Assembly: GCA_033763935.1 (NCBI GenBank) | Contig: JANRJO010000045.1 | Location: forward strand, 30,124 to 94,123 | Reading direction: 5' to 3' | Source of the DNA: DALYJJ01 sp033763935 | Lineage (GTDB): Bacteria; Acidobacteriota; Terriglobia; Bryobacterales; Bryobacteraceae | Length of the DNA stretch: 64,000 nt | Shown: in pieces, positions 19,214 through 29,447 of the stretch | How positions within the stretch are numbered: the stretch's first letter is position 1 | How the letters are laid out: each line of letters opens with the position of its first letter | The notes under the pieces: model-generated | The model's database searches: none | What the model was told of the DNA's origin: nothing | Seen by the model: only the letters and a program-made list of their open reading frames with translations | Made by a program: the position numbers and the translations under genes

Positions 19214-19285
19214 CCCAGCCTCCGCTCGCCCCACGATACTAAACCTCCAGCGGTGCGAGCTTTCAGCCGATAATAGAGGTCATCA

Positions 19286-21139
19286 ATGTGCGGAATCGTT
19301 GGCTACATCGGCAAGCAGGAAGCGGCTCCTATCATCCTCGACGGCCTGCGCCGTCTGGAATACCGCGGTTACGACTCGGCAGGCCTCGCTGTGCTGGACG
19401 GCGCTGACTCGCTGGTGGTCCGGCGGGCAGAGGGCAAACTGCGGAACCTGGAAGAGACGGTCCGGATGTCCCCGGTGGCCGGCTCCTATGGCATCGGTCA
19501 TACGCGCTGGGCCACCCACGGGCGGCCTACGGAAGAGAACGCCCATCCGCATCGGGACTGTTCGGGCGACATCGTCGTCGTTCACAACGGCATTGTCGAG
19601 AATTACCTTACGCTGAAGCATCAGTTGGAGGCCGAGGGGCACCGGTTCGTCACCGAGACGGACACGGAGATCATCGCGCACCTCATTGAGAAGCACTTTG
19701 AGGGCAACCTGGAGGACGCCGTCCGCGCTGCGGTCCGGCAGTTGACGGGAGTGTTCGCCCTGGGTGTGATCACGCGGCGCGACCCGGACAAGATCGTGGC
19801 CGCGCGATCAGGACCGCCTGCGGTCATCGGCCTGGGAGACAACGAGTATTTTCTGGCGAGTGACGTCCCCGCTATCTTGAGCCACACCCGGGACATGTTC
19901 TTCCTGAACGACGGCGACCTGGCCGTACTCACGCGCGATGGCGTTCACCTGACCGACTTCCAGGGCAGGCCCATCAAACGGCAGGTCTCGCACATTTTGT
20001 GGGACCCGATCATGGCGGAGAAAGGCGGCTACAAACACTTCATGCTGAAGGAAGTGTTTGAGCAGCCGCGCTCGATCCGCGACACCATGCTGGGGCGCGT
20101 GGGGCAGGAGTCCGGGCGCATCTTTCTGGACGAGATTGACCTTCCGGCGAAGCAACTGCGCGCGTTCCAGAACGTGCGGGTGATTGCCTGCGGCACCAGC
20201 TGGCACGCGGCGCTGGCGGGTAAGTTCATGATCGAAAAGCTAGCCCGGATTCCCGTCGAGGTCGACTACGGCAGCGAGTTCCGGTACCGCGATCCGATCG
20301 TCGGCCCGGAGACCCTGACCGTAGTCATTTCCCAGTCAGGAGAGACGGCGGACACACTGGCGGCCCAGCGCGAAGCGAAACAGAAAGGCTCCAAGACGAT
20401 CGCCATCTGTAACGTGGTGGGCTCGATGATCACGCGCGAGGCGGCGGGGACGCTGCTCACCCACGCGGGGCCGGAGATCGGCGTAGCAAGCACCAAGGCC
20501 TTCACCTGCCAGCTTACGGCCCTGTTTCTGCTCGCCATGTATCTCGGACAGGTGCGCGACACTCTCCCCCCCCAGTCGGCGCAGTGCCTGGTGCAGGAGT
20601 TGCTGAAGATCCCCGGCAAGCTGGAGCACATCCTCTCTCATGAGGCCGTCTACGAGGACCTGACGCGAAAGCTGTTTCGCGCCACGGACTTTCTGTATCT
20701 CGGGCGCGGCGTACATTTTCCGATCGCGCTCGAAGGGGCCCTGAAGCTCAAGGAGATCTCCTACATCCATGCAGAGGGCTACCCGGCGGGCGAGATGAAG
20801 CATGGGCCCAATGCGCTCATTGACGAGAATCTCCCGGTGGTGGTGTTGGCCGCCTACGAGCCAGGCAACGCCGCCAGCCGCGTGCTGTACGAGAAGACGT
20901 TGTCAAACATCCAGGAGGTCAAGGCGCGCGGCGGGAAGGTGGTGGCCGTGGCCATTGAGGGCGACGACGAAGTGACTAAGTCGACCGAAGATCTCATCTT
21001 CATTCCGCCCACGAACGATCTGCTGCTGCCGATCCTCGAGATCGTGCCTCTGCAGTTACTTGCCTACCACATCGCGGTTCGGCGGGGGTGCGACGTGGAT
21101 CAGCCGCGAAACCTCGCCAAGAGCGTTACGGTGGAATGA
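19286..21139 (+). CDS. glmS: Glutamine-fructose-6-phosphate aminotransferase (isomerizing)
   Basis: Encodes 617 aa, the usual GlmS length. The N-terminal glutaminase domain starts with the catalytic Cys (MCGIVGYIGKQEA), which becomes the N-terminal residue after Met removal, and the two SIS domains follow (SQSGETADTLAAQREAKQKG). It forms glucosamine-6-phosphate from fructose-6-phosphate and glutamine, the first step to UDP-GlcNAc, peptidoglycan and lipid A. No glmS ribozyme was seen in the short upstream gap. The stop codon TGA overlaps the start of the next gene (ATGA), marking the first gene of an operon. Confidence 0.97.
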   Translation: MCGIVGYIGKQEAAPIILDGLRRLEYRGYDSAGLAVLDGADSLVVRRAEGKLRNLEETVRMSPVAGSYGIGHTRWATHGRPTEENAHPHRDCSGDIVVVHNGIVENYLTLKHQLEAEGHRFVTETDTEIIAHLIEKHFEGNLEDAVRAAVRQLTGVFALGVITRRDPDKIVAARSGPPAVIGLGDNEYFLASDVPAILSHTRDMFFLNDGDLAVLTRDGVHLTDFQGRPIKRQVSHILWDPIMAEKGGYKHFMLKEVFEQPRSIRDTMLGRVGQESGRIFLDEIDLPAKQLRAFQNVRVIACGTSWHAALAGKFMIEKLARIPVEVDYGSEFRYRDPIVGPETLTVVISQSGETADTLAAQREAKQKGSKTIAICNVVGSMITREAAGTLLTHAGPEIGVASTKAFTCQLTALFLLAMYLGQVRDTLPPQSAQCLVQELLKIPGKLEHILSHEAVYEDLTRKLFRATDFLYLGRGVHFPIALEGALKLKEISYIHAEGYPAGEMKHGPNALIDENLPVVVLAAYEPGNAASRVLYEKTLSNIQEVKARGGKVVAVAIEGDDEVTKSTEDLIFIPPTNDLLLPILEIVPLQLLAYHIAVRRGCDVDQPRNLAKSVTVE

Positions 21140-21555
21140 CGAACGCCGCCCATAAGTTGACCGTCGCCACGGGCGGAAAGGGCCTGTACGAGTTTACGGG
21201 CGAAGTGGAGCGCTGGGTGTCGAGCCTGCGCATCGCCACCGGGCTTCTCACGGTGTTTGTCCAGCACACGTCGGCCTCGCTTGTGATCCAGGAGAACGCG
21301 GACCCGGACGTGCAAACCGACCTGAAGCGCTTCTTCGAGCGCCTGGCGCCCGAAGACCCACGGCTCTACGTGCACTCCATTGAGGGTCCGGACGATATGC
21401 CCGCGCACATTCGCTCCGCGCTCACGCAGACCAGCCTGACCATACCCATCGTGAACAGCGAATTGGCGCTGGGCACGTGGCAGGGCATCTATCTCTTCGA
21501 GCACCGGTCGGGCCCGCACCGCCGCGGCATCGTGCTGCACGCAGCCGGCGAGTGA
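21136..21555 (+). CDS. YjbQ family (UPF0047) protein
   Basis: Encodes 139 aa of the YjbQ/UPF0047 family. The core motif FVQHTSASLVIQENADPDVQ matches the conserved HTS...EN..PDV segment and forms a beta-barrel trimer; some members have weak thiamin-phosphate synthase activity, but the role in vivo is open. The start is the ATG at 21136, which shares ATGA with the glmS stop; the longer frame would overlap glmS by 52 bases. It overlaps the next gene by GTGA. Confidence 0.85.
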   Translation: MTNAAHKLTVATGGKGLYEFTGEVERWVSSLRIATGLLTVFVQHTSASLVIQENADPDVQTDLKRFFERLAPEDPRLYVHSIEGPDDMPAHIRSALTQTSLTIPIVNSELALGTWQGIYLFEHRSGPHRRGIVLHAAGE

Positions 21556-22121
21556 AGCACCGTTACCTGGCGTTCCACAAACCCTGGGGCGTGCTGACGC
21601 AATTCACCGGCGAGCCACCCACGCTTGCCGACTTCATTCCAGTGCCGGGCGTGTATGCGGTGGGGCGGCTGGACCGCGACAGCGAGGGATTGCTTCTGCT
21701 GACGGACGATGGTCCGCTGCAGCACCGGTTGTCCGATCCCCGATACGAGCACCCGCGGACGTACTGGGCACAGGTGGAGGGAGTACCCGACGAAGCGGCG
21801 CTCGAGCGGCTCCGCCGAGGAGGCCTTGTCATTCAGGACTATCGCACGCGGCCCGCGCAGGCACGGCTGCTCCCGGACGCGCCCGCGTTGCCCGAGCGGA
21901 ATCCGCCCATCCGCTTTCGCAAGGCGATCCCCACGTCCTGGCTGGAACTGATCCTGACAGAGGGGCGAAACCGGCAGGTCCGTCGAATGACGGCCGCCGT
22001 CGGGTTTCCCACGCTGCGGCTGGTCCGCGTGGCGATCGGGGCGCTCCGGCTGGAAGGGCTGGCGGCTGGGGAGTGGCGCCACCTGACGGCCGTGGAATTG
22101 CAAACGCTGAGATATCATTAG
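21552..22121 (+). CDS. rRNA pseudouridine synthase, RluE-like
   Basis: Encodes 189 aa with the RsuA/RluB/RluE-family motif GRLDRDSEGLLLLTDDG, in which the Asp of RLD is catalytic. RluE acts on 23S rRNA U2457 in E. coli; site specificity here is inferred only from length and the absence of an S4 domain. The GTG start at 21552 overlaps the upstream TGA (GTGA), and the protein then begins KHRYLAFHKPWG as expected for the family; the longer frame has an unrelated 25-residue extension from the YjbQ gene. Confidence 0.85.
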   Translation: MKHRYLAFHKPWGVLTQFTGEPPTLADFIPVPGVYAVGRLDRDSEGLLLLTDDGPLQHRLSDPRYEHPRTYWAQVEGVPDEAALERLRRGGLVIQDYRTRPAQARLLPDAPALPERNPPIRFRKAIPTSWLELILTEGRNRQVRRMTAAVGFPTLRLVRVAIGALRLEGLAAGEWRHLTAVELQTLRYH

Positions 22122-22125
22122 CAGC

Positions 22126-23079
22126 ATGAGTTTCTCCCGGCGCCAATTCCTCGAGACCGCCGCGCTGACCGCCGCGGCAGCCAACGCTGCTCCCGCCATG
22201 CCCACGAGGCCGCTGGGCCGCACGGGCCGCAAGGTCTCGATTGTCGCGTTCGGTTCGGGCAGCCGGTGGCTTTCGTACCCGACCGAGGAAGCGGCGCTCG
22301 AGGCGATGAACCGGGCGCTCGAGTTGGGCGTGACGTACATCGACACTGCGTTCGACTACGGGAAGGGGCTGAGCGAAACGCGCGTCGGCAAGGTGCTGAA
22401 GGCGCGCGGCGGCGCGAAGGGACTGTGGGTGGCGACCAAGGTGCCGAACCGGAAGGGCGACGAGGCACGGCGGACGATCGAGGGCAGCCTGACGCGGCTG
22501 GGTGTATCGTCGATCGACCTGGTCCACATTCACAGCCTGACGGACGAGAAGGACCTGGCCGCCATTGAGGCGCCCGACGGGGTGCTGAAGGCCCTATATA
22601 AGCTGCGGGATGAAAAGGTGGTGCGGCACATCGGCGTCACCAGCCACACCGACCCGATGGTCTTGAAGACCGCGCTCGAGCGGCACGACTTCGACTGCAC
22701 GCAAATGGCGCTCAACGCGGCGCGCGTCGGCATGCCGGTGGCCGAGAAGATCAAGGAGCCCCGCAAGGCCGACGGCTTCGAGACGCTCGCGCTGCCGGTG
22801 GCGAATCGCAAGAAGATGGGCGTCATCGCCATGAAAATCTTCGGGCAGGAAGCGCTGAACGGGAAAGCGCCCGTCGAGAAGCTGATCTCCTACGCGCTCT
22901 CGCTGCCGGTTGCGGCGGCCGTGTTAGGCATGCCGAAGCCGGAGCACATCGAGCAGAACATCGCCGTCGCGAAGGCGTTCCAGCCGCTCTCGAAGACCGA
23001 GATGGACGGGCTGGCGAACGCGCTGTTGCCGCAGAAGGCGTCGATGGACCGGTTCTTCGCGCACCACGTCGACGCATAA
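22126..23079 (+). CDS. Aldo/keto reductase with Tat-type signal
   Basis: Encodes 317 aa. The N-terminus MSFSRRQFLETAALTAAAA is a twin-arginine-like export signal, after which the aldo/keto reductase fold begins (RPLGRTGRKVSIVAFGSG), with the DYG element (FDYGKGLSETRVGKVL) containing the catalytic Asp and Tyr. NADPH-dependent carbonyl reduction is the family reaction. Export is unusual for an enzyme needing NADPH, and such Tat-tagged members are common in this phylum. It starts a few bases past the pseudouridine synthase stop, so it is probably co-transcribed. Confidence 0.8.
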   Translation: MSFSRRQFLETAALTAAAANAAPAMPTRPLGRTGRKVSIVAFGSGSRWLSYPTEEAALEAMNRALELGVTYIDTAFDYGKGLSETRVGKVLKARGGAKGLWVATKVPNRKGDEARRTIEGSLTRLGVSSIDLVHIHSLTDEKDLAAIEAPDGVLKALYKLRDEKVVRHIGVTSHTDPMVLKTALERHDFDCTQMALNAARVGMPVAEKIKEPRKADGFETLALPVANRKKMGVIAMKIFGQEALNGKAPVEKLISYALSLPVAAAVLGMPKPEHIEQNIAVAKAFQPLSKTEMDGLANALLPQKASMDRFFAHHVDA

Positions 23080-23122
23080 GCGGACGGCTCGCGGACGCGC
23101 GCTGCACGCTCCGGCTCGTTGA

Positions 23123-24439
23123 CTACAGCGTGTCCACCACTTCCGCGCCAAGCGCGCGGAGCTTCGGCAGCAGGTTCTCGTAGCCCCGGCCAATCACCTG
23201 TACGCCTTCCAAAGTTGACACGCCTTCCGCCACCAGGGCGGCAATGATGTAGGAGAAGCCAGCGCGCAGGTCGGGGATATGAATTCGCTCGCCGTGCAGC
23301 GGCGTAGGGCCGACGACGACCGCGCTGTGCAGGTAATTGCGCTGGCCGAAGCGGCAGCGGCGGCTACCGAGGCACTCGCGGAAGAGCTGGATCCGGGCGC
23401 CCATTTTGTTCAGCGCCTGCACGTATCCGAAGCGTTCCTCGTAGACGGTTTCGTGGACGACGGACACGCCGTGAGCCTGCGTCAGCGCGATCACGAAGGG
23501 CTGCTGCCAGTCGGTCATGAAGCCGGGGTGCACGTCGGTCTCGAGCGGCACCGGCTGCAACTCGCCGCCGCGCCAGAACGTGATGCCTTCGTCTGTTGCC
23601 TCGAAGTCCCCGCCGAGCTGGCGGTACTTGTTGAGGAACGTCATCATGTCGATCTGGCGGGCGTTGCGCACAAGGACGCGGCCGTCTGTCGCGAGCGCCG
23701 CGCACGCCCACGATGCGGCTTCCAGGCGGTCGGGGATAGCGGAATGGTCGAAGCCGCGAAGGGACCTCACGCCGTAGATGGTGATGGTGCGATCGGTATC
23801 GACCGTGATGATGGCGCCCATCTTCTGCAACACGCAGATGAGGTCAATAATCTCTGGCTCGACGGCGGCGTTGGAGAGTTCGGTGATCCCCTCGGCGAGG
23901 ACGGCGGAGAGGACCACCTGTTCGGTGGCGCCGACGCTGGGGTAGTCGAGACGGATCTTGGCGCCTCGCAGCCGGGAGGCGGTCAGCCGCGACGCGCCAG
24001 GCTCTTCGTATAACTCGCCGCCGAGTTCCTGCAGCGCCCGGATATGGAAATCCACGGGCCGCGGACCGATGCGGCAGCCGCCCAGCGAGGGGATGGGCGC
24101 CTCCCCGAAGCGGGCGAGCAACGGGCCGCAGGTGAGGATCGGGATGCGGCTCTTGCCGGAAAACTCGCGGAGGACGCGGCGCTCCATGGGGCCCACACCG
24201 GCGGGCTTGATGACGATCGTGCCGGGAGCGGCGGCCTCGACCTCACCCCCGAGCGCTCGGATGAGGTCGGCGATGATCTCGACGTCGGCGACATCCGCGA
24301 CGTTGCGCAGGGTGCAGGGCTCCCCGGTGAGCAGCGAGGCCACCATGATCTTCGGCAGCGCGTTTTTGGCGCCGCGGATGGCGACCTCGCCGGCGAGCGG
24401 TTTTCCGCCGCGAATGCTCAGTTCATCGGTGAGGACCAT
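23123..24439 (-). CDS. murA: UDP-N-acetylglucosamine 1-carboxyvinyltransferase
   Basis: Encodes 438 aa, full family length. The N-terminal KN pair (RGAKNALPKIM, K25-N26) and the active-site loop GGCRIGPRPVD with Cys122 are present; the Cys is the residue alkylated by fosfomycin, so the enzyme is of the fosfomycin-sensitive type. It transfers enolpyruvate from PEP to UDP-GlcNAc, the first committed step of peptidoglycan synthesis. GlmS lies 2 kb away on the other strand. Start ATG at 24439. Confidence 0.95.
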   Translation of the reverse strand: MVLTDELSIRGGKPLAGEVAIRGAKNALPKIMVASLLTGEPCTLRNVADVADVEIIADLIRALGGEVEAAAPGTIVIKPAGVGPMERRVLREFSGKSRIPILTCGPLLARFGEAPIPSLGGCRIGPRPVDFHIRALQELGGELYEEPGASRLTASRLRGAKIRLDYPSVGATEQVVLSAVLAEGITELSNAAVEPEIIDLICVLQKMGAIITVDTDRTITIYGVRSLRGFDHSAIPDRLEAASWACAALATDGRVLVRNARQIDMMTFLNKYRQLGGDFEATDEGITFWRGGELQPVPLETDVHPGFMTDWQQPFVIALTQAHGVSVVHETVYEERFGYVQALNKMGARIQLFRECLGSRRCRFGQRNYLHSAVVVGPTPLHGERIHIPDLRAGFSYIIAALVAEGVSTLEGVQVIGRGYENLLPKLRALGAEVVDTL

Positions 24440-24474
24440 GGCTCAGCGCTATTGTCCCACGGCAGTGGCGGCGG

Positions 24475-25494
24475 CTACCGGTCGATCTTGTCGAAGATGC
24501 CGCCGTGGAGATAGTTGTGCACGAACGGGCGGCGCAGGAAATCGTGCGGGAAGCCGAGCACGGGCGCGCTCGCCTGGTCGAGCCGGGCAAGGTGTTCAGG
24601 GGTCAAGACCAGTTCGAGCGAAGCGAGATTGCTCTCGAGTTGCGAGAGCTTGGTGGCTCCGATGATGGGGATGGCGCCTTGTTGGCGCACCCACGCGAGT
24701 GCGACCTGCGCGGGATGGCGGCCGATCTCGTCGGCGACCGCCTTGACCGCGTCCACGATGGCGAAGTTGCGATCGGAGAGCTCAACGAGAGTGTCGAACT
24801 GATCGAGTCGCCCGCCGCCCGACTCACCTTTCTTGTATTTGCCGGTAAGCAGGCCGGAGGCGAGCGGAGACCATGCAGTGACGGCGAGCCCCAAGGCGGA
24901 CGCCATGGGAAGCAAGTCGCGCTCAGGCGTACGTTCGATCAGCGAGTACTCGATTTGGATGCCGGTGAAGGCGGTCCATCCGCGGAGTTCAGCGATGGCG
25001 TTCGACCGCGAGATGACCCAGGCGGGAGCGTCCGAGACGCCAATGTAGAGGACCTTGCCCTGGCGCACCAGGTCGTCCAGCCCTCTCATCACTTCTTCGG
25101 CTGGGGTGAGGCTGTCCCAGGCGTGGACCCAGTAGAGGTCGATGTAGTCGATGTCCATACGACGCAGGGAGCCTTCGACGGCCTGGACCATGTTCTTCCG
25201 ATGGTTGCCGCCCGCATTGGGGTCCGGGGGCCGCTGGTTGAAGCTGTACTTGGTGGCGACGACATACTGCTCGCGGCGGCCCTTGATGAATTCTCCGACG
25301 AGCCGTTCGGAGTTGCCGTTGGTGTAGCCGTCGGCGGTATCGATAAAGTTGCCGCCGGCTTCGGTATAGCGGTCAAAGATTTCGCGGGACGCTTCGCGGG
25401 AGGCGCCCCATCCCCAGTCTTCGCCGAAGGTCATTGTGCCGAGGGAGATCTGCGAGACGCGCAGGCCGCTCTGTCCAAAGAGACGATAACGCAT
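24475..25494 (-). CDS. Aldo/keto reductase
   Basis: Encodes 339 aa starting MRYRLFGQSGLRVSQISLGT. The fold is AKR-type with DGYTNGNSERLVGEFIKGRR carrying the conserved Asp-Tyr pair of the active site. No signal peptide is seen, unlike the reductase at 22126. Cytoplasmic oxidoreductase; substrate not predictable. It lies upstream of murA on the same strand with a 35-base gap. Confidence 0.85.
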   Translation of the reverse strand: MRYRLFGQSGLRVSQISLGTMTFGEDWGWGASREASREIFDRYTEAGGNFIDTADGYTNGNSERLVGEFIKGRREQYVVATKYSFNQRPPDPNAGGNHRKNMVQAVEGSLRRMDIDYIDLYWVHAWDSLTPAEEVMRGLDDLVRQGKVLYIGVSDAPAWVISRSNAIAELRGWTAFTGIQIEYSLIERTPERDLLPMASALGLAVTAWSPLASGLLTGKYKKGESGGGRLDQFDTLVELSDRNFAIVDAVKAVADEIGRHPAQVALAWVRQQGAIPIIGATKLSQLESNLASLELVLTPEHLARLDQASAPVLGFPHDFLRRPFVHNYLHGGIFDKIDR

Positions 25495-25501
25495 GATGGA
25501 C

Positions 25502-25897
25502 TTAGATAGCCGAAGCGGAAGCGGGTTTCACAAATTCGCCGGGCGACACGGGCTCGAAACCGGTGGGCTGGTTTGGGGTGTAGAGCGCCCCGCCGGGCGC
25601 GAGAACGCGCCACAGTTCGCGTGCGGCGCCGGGAGTGTCGGGCCAGGAGGAGAGCCGGTCGAGAGCCACGGTGAACAGTTCGTCGCGCCAGGGAATGTCG
25701 TCGACGGCTCCCAGGGTGAACATGACGTTATCGAGGTGCGCGAACCGGCGGCGCGCATCGGGCAGGGCTTCGCCGTCGCCGAGGCACACGATCAAGCCGT
25801 CCGACAGGAGGCGCGAAGCGCCCTCTAACTCGTCGGCCGGCGGGATGCCGAGGATCAGCAACCGGTCCGTTTGCCGAAGCCGTTCTACGTAGCTCAC
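25502..25897 (-). CDS. Short SAM-dependent methyltransferase-like protein
   Basis: Encodes 131 aa with the tail of a class I methyltransferase core: an Asp-rich segment (CLGDGEALPDARRR), DNVMFTLGAVDDIPWRDELF and ARELWRVLAPGGALYTPN, the usual motif IV-V region. At about half the usual length it lacks the normal glycine-rich N-terminal motif (ILGIPPADE is the closest) and the C-terminal half, so activity is doubtful. Start is GTG at 25897. It lies 7 bases upstream of the aldo/keto reductase start and could be co-transcribed with it. Confidence 0.5.
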   Translation of the reverse strand: MSYVERLRQTDRLLILGIPPADELEGASRLLSDGLIVCLGDGEALPDARRRFAHLDNVMFTLGAVDDIPWRDELFTVALDRLSSWPDTPGAARELWRVLAPGGALYTPNQPTGFEPVSPGEFVKPASASAI

Positions 25898-25914
25898 ACA
25901 GGTATCCTAGCGGT

Positions 25915-26819
25915 ATGTTCTACCGGGCGGCGGCTCTGGCGTTTTTCATCGTGTCTGGCATGGCGGCGCGCGAAGTAGCGATCACGCTCGACGACCTACC
26001 CGTGGCGCAGAGCGGCGCGAACGCCTGCGAACTGCCCCAGTTGAACAAGATCACCACCTCCCTGCTGCGGGCGATCGAGTCAGAGAACGTTCCGGTGACC
26101 GTGTTTGTCGTCCCCGGCAACTGTGCGAGGCTGTCGCCGCAGGAGTTTGCGGCGACGATCCAGCGATGGCAGCGGGCGGGCGCGGAGATCGGCAACCACA
26201 CGTTCTCCCATCGCAGCTTGACCTCGACGCCGGTGCGGGAGTACACGGCCGACATTCTGAAGGCGGATGGGATCTTACGGCAAATCACCGGACGGCCCCT
26301 GCGGTTCTTCCGGTCGCCGATGCTGCACACGGGAGCAGACCCGGAGACGAAGCGCCATCTCGAGCGATTTCTGGGTGAGCATGGGTATCTGCAAGCGCCG
26401 GTGACGATCGACAACTCCGACTGGTTGTTCGCGAATGCCTATGCGCGATCGCTCGAGCGGAGGGACCGCGAAGCCGCGGCGCGGGTGCGGCGCGAGTATA
26501 TCCCCTATCTGGAATCGGTGACTGCGTTTTTCGAGGCGCGGTCCGTAGAGGTGGTCGGACGGGAGTTTCCGCAGATCATGCTGCTGCATGCAAACCGTCT
26601 CAACGCGGAGGCGCTGCCGGGCATCCTGACGATGTTTCGGCGGCGCGGGTATCGCTTTGTTTCGCTCGAAGAAGCGCTGCGGGATGAAGCGTACCAGTTG
26701 CCCAACGAGTACGCGGGAAAGGGCGGCTTCTCCTGGATCCACCGGTGGTCGATGACGAAGGGAATGCCGCCCAAGGGCGAGCCGGATGAGCCGGCCTGGG
26801 TGCGAGACCTGGCTGAGCG

Positions 26820-26823
<4 letters not shown>
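25915..26823 (+). CDS. Polysaccharide deacetylase-family secreted protein
   Basis: Encodes 302 aa with a signal peptide (MFYRAAALAFFIVSGMAA). NodB-type fold: the first motif is AITLDDLPVAQSG (TFDD-like with two Asp), then GAEIGNHTFSHRSL carrying the metal-binding HxxxH pair, and a later RSPMLHTGAD segment. The family removes acetyl groups from chitin, peptidoglycan or other polymers using a divalent metal. Ends overlap the thiC stop by four bases on the opposite strand. Divergent from the methyltransferase-like gene with 17 bases between. Confidence 0.8.
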
Positions 26824-28214
<1,391 letters not shown>

Positions 28215-28224
28215 GATGGCTTTG

Positions 28225-28230
28225 ATTATA
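28225..28230 (-). promoter_or_regulatory. Candidate -10 box of thiC
   Basis: On the minus strand TATAAT at 28230-28225 ends ten bases before the thiC ATG (28214). A start site about seven bases further would give a leader of only a few bases. No good -35 match was found, so the assignment is tentative. Confidence 0.4.
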
Positions 28231-28367
28231 GACCCTCAGGTAGAGACTCGCGGCGGCAGCAGATGGAACTCCTTTTCGCTGCCGCTTCGCCACGGCAAGA
28301 TAACGCTTCCCTCCGTGACCTCGTCCCTTTAGAATAGGGGCAGCTCTTATACAAATCGGTCTCATAT

Positions 28368-28439
28368 CCCTGAGCCGGCAAAATTCCCGGCCCAGGTTGG
28401 TGCCGGGCGGCAGAGCCAGCTACCCGGCGTAACTCAGGG
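28368..28439 (+). promoter_or_regulatory. Structured leader overlapping the ribosome site
   Basis: CCCTGAG (28368-28374) pairs with CTCAGGG (28433-28439), enclosing CCCGGC/GCCGGG (28386-28391 with 28402-28407, ten-base loop) and possible GCCGG/CCGGC pairing (28374-28378 with 28424-28428). The closing 3' strand overlaps the AGGGGAGG ribosome site of the small gene at 28450. If the outer stem forms, the site is masked, so this looks like a translational switch. It does not match any riboswitch class I can name. Confidence 0.45.
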
Positions 28440-28449
28440 GAGGTAGACC

Positions 28450-28602
28450 ATGTTCGACAGTCTCGACGAGACCATTAAACACGACGCAGAGGTGCAATCC
28501 ACGCGCAAGGAGCGCTTACTGCGGTACCTGATGGTAGCCGCCGTTTCAGTGCTCGTATTTGGGGGACTGTTCGCCGGTGTCAGCTTGATGAGCGGCGACT
28601 GA
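28450..28602 (+). CDS. Small single-pass membrane protein (50 aa)
   Basis: Encodes 50 aa: a charged N-terminal half (MFDSLDETIKHDAEVQS, then TRKERLLRYL) and one transmembrane helix (MVAAVSVLVFGGLFAGVSL) near the C-terminus, ending SGD. The predicted topology is N-terminus in the cytoplasm. A strong GGGGAGG ribosome site lies nine bases before the ATG, inside a structured leader. The role is unknown; small proteins of this layout could regulate a membrane complex. It is convergent with the glucosaminidase-like gene. Confidence 0.6.
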   Translation: MFDSLDETIKHDAEVQSTRKERLLRYLMVAAVSVLVFGGLFAGVSLMSGD

Positions 28603-28615
28603 ATCGCCGCTACTG

Positions 28616-29110
28616 CTAGTACACCGCGGGGCCCACTGTCGATAGTTCCGACGGGCCCAGCAGCAACATCACCGCTTTGACCTTGGCCGGGTACTCACGC
28701 CTGGGGTTGTAGGTGAAGAGCATCGAATCCAGGTCTTTGTCCCGGTACAGGGAGGAGTTTGCCAGCCGCTCCGCAACGGTGTGAATGCCGTGCGAAATGG
28801 AGCGGAACCGGCGCTCACAGTTCTGCCAGCCGAAGATGTTGTTGTTTTTGAACGCCTTACCACCGCCGGACTCGAGGAACGAAATGCTTGGCAGCAGCCG
28901 CCAGTCGAGGTTGTGGCGATCTGCGGCGCGGACAAACTCGGCGGCATACTTCTGGGCGGGAGCGTTGCGCTGGGAAAAGAAAGTGCGGATGCGATGGAGG
29001 CGGGGATCCTGGTGCACGCTGTCGGGGAGAGCTTTGTGGGGGTCTGCGTTTCCTGGTACGGCCAAGAGTCCGGCAAACATAACCAAACCTTGGGATACAA
29101 GTTTCTTCAC
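28616..29110 (-). CDS. Glucosaminidase-like secreted cell-wall hydrolase
   Basis: Encodes 164 aa with a signal peptide (KKLVSQGLVMFAGLLAVPGNA). The segment LDWRLLPSISFLESGGGKAF followed by NNNIFGW matches the lysozyme-like fold of endo-beta-N-acetylglucosaminidases, with the Glu of FLESGG as the likely catalytic residue. It would cut glycan strands of peptidoglycan. The GTG at 29110 is chosen because a GGAGG site lies eight bases upstream; the longer frame starts with TTG inside that site. Ends 13 bases past the convergent small gene. Confidence 0.7.
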   Translation of the reverse strand: MKKLVSQGLVMFAGLLAVPGNADPHKALPDSVHQDPRLHRIRTFFSQRNAPAQKYAAEFVRAADRHNLDWRLLPSISFLESGGGKAFKNNNIFGWQNCERRFRSISHGIHTVAERLANSSLYRDKDLDSMLFTYNPRREYPAKVKAVMLLLGPSELSTVGPAVY

Positions 29111-29447
29111 GCGGTATTCCTCCAAGAAATGAAATAGCTCTGCACCGTTAACGGTTTCGGTGTCTGGCTGATTCAGGGGGCGAGTGCCCGAAAGACTACT
29201 TCGATCTACTGGTGCGCGTTCCCGGCTCTAGGTGGCGCGGGTAAGCAAAGCCCTGCTCCAGATTGGACAGGGAGAATGTGTACTCACATGAGCTGTAGTA
29301 TAGCAAACGTGTAAACGCTGTCGAGGGCCTTTGGTACTACGACTGTATTCCAGATTACAATCAGTTCCCGGGCTCTGCACCTGAACCCCGGGAGGGGCGC
29401 CCCGAGGTTCTCGGAACAAATGCGGGGTGGCAGCGTATTCAGCTGTC
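29111..29447. promoter_or_regulatory. Divergent intergenic region, no gene
   Basis: 337 bases between the glucosaminidase-like gene (minus) and the ADOP permease (plus). I found no coding frame. The perfect palindrome ACCGTTAACGGT at 29144-29155 sits about 35 bases before the glucosaminidase start and could be an operator. AT-rich TAGTAT and TACAAT boxes occur toward the permease. Nothing else recognised. Confidence 0.35.

Noticed and set aside
28215..28340. TPP riboswitch upstream of thiC
   Set aside because: No CTGAGA or ACCTGATCTGG-like motif on the minus strand.
28368..28439. GEMM (c-di-GMP-I) riboswitch: GGCAAA before a hairpin and GCAGAGCC after it
   Set aside because: The second hairpin, tetraloop-receptor elements and GACGCAAAGCC core are missing, so I call it only an unclassified leader.
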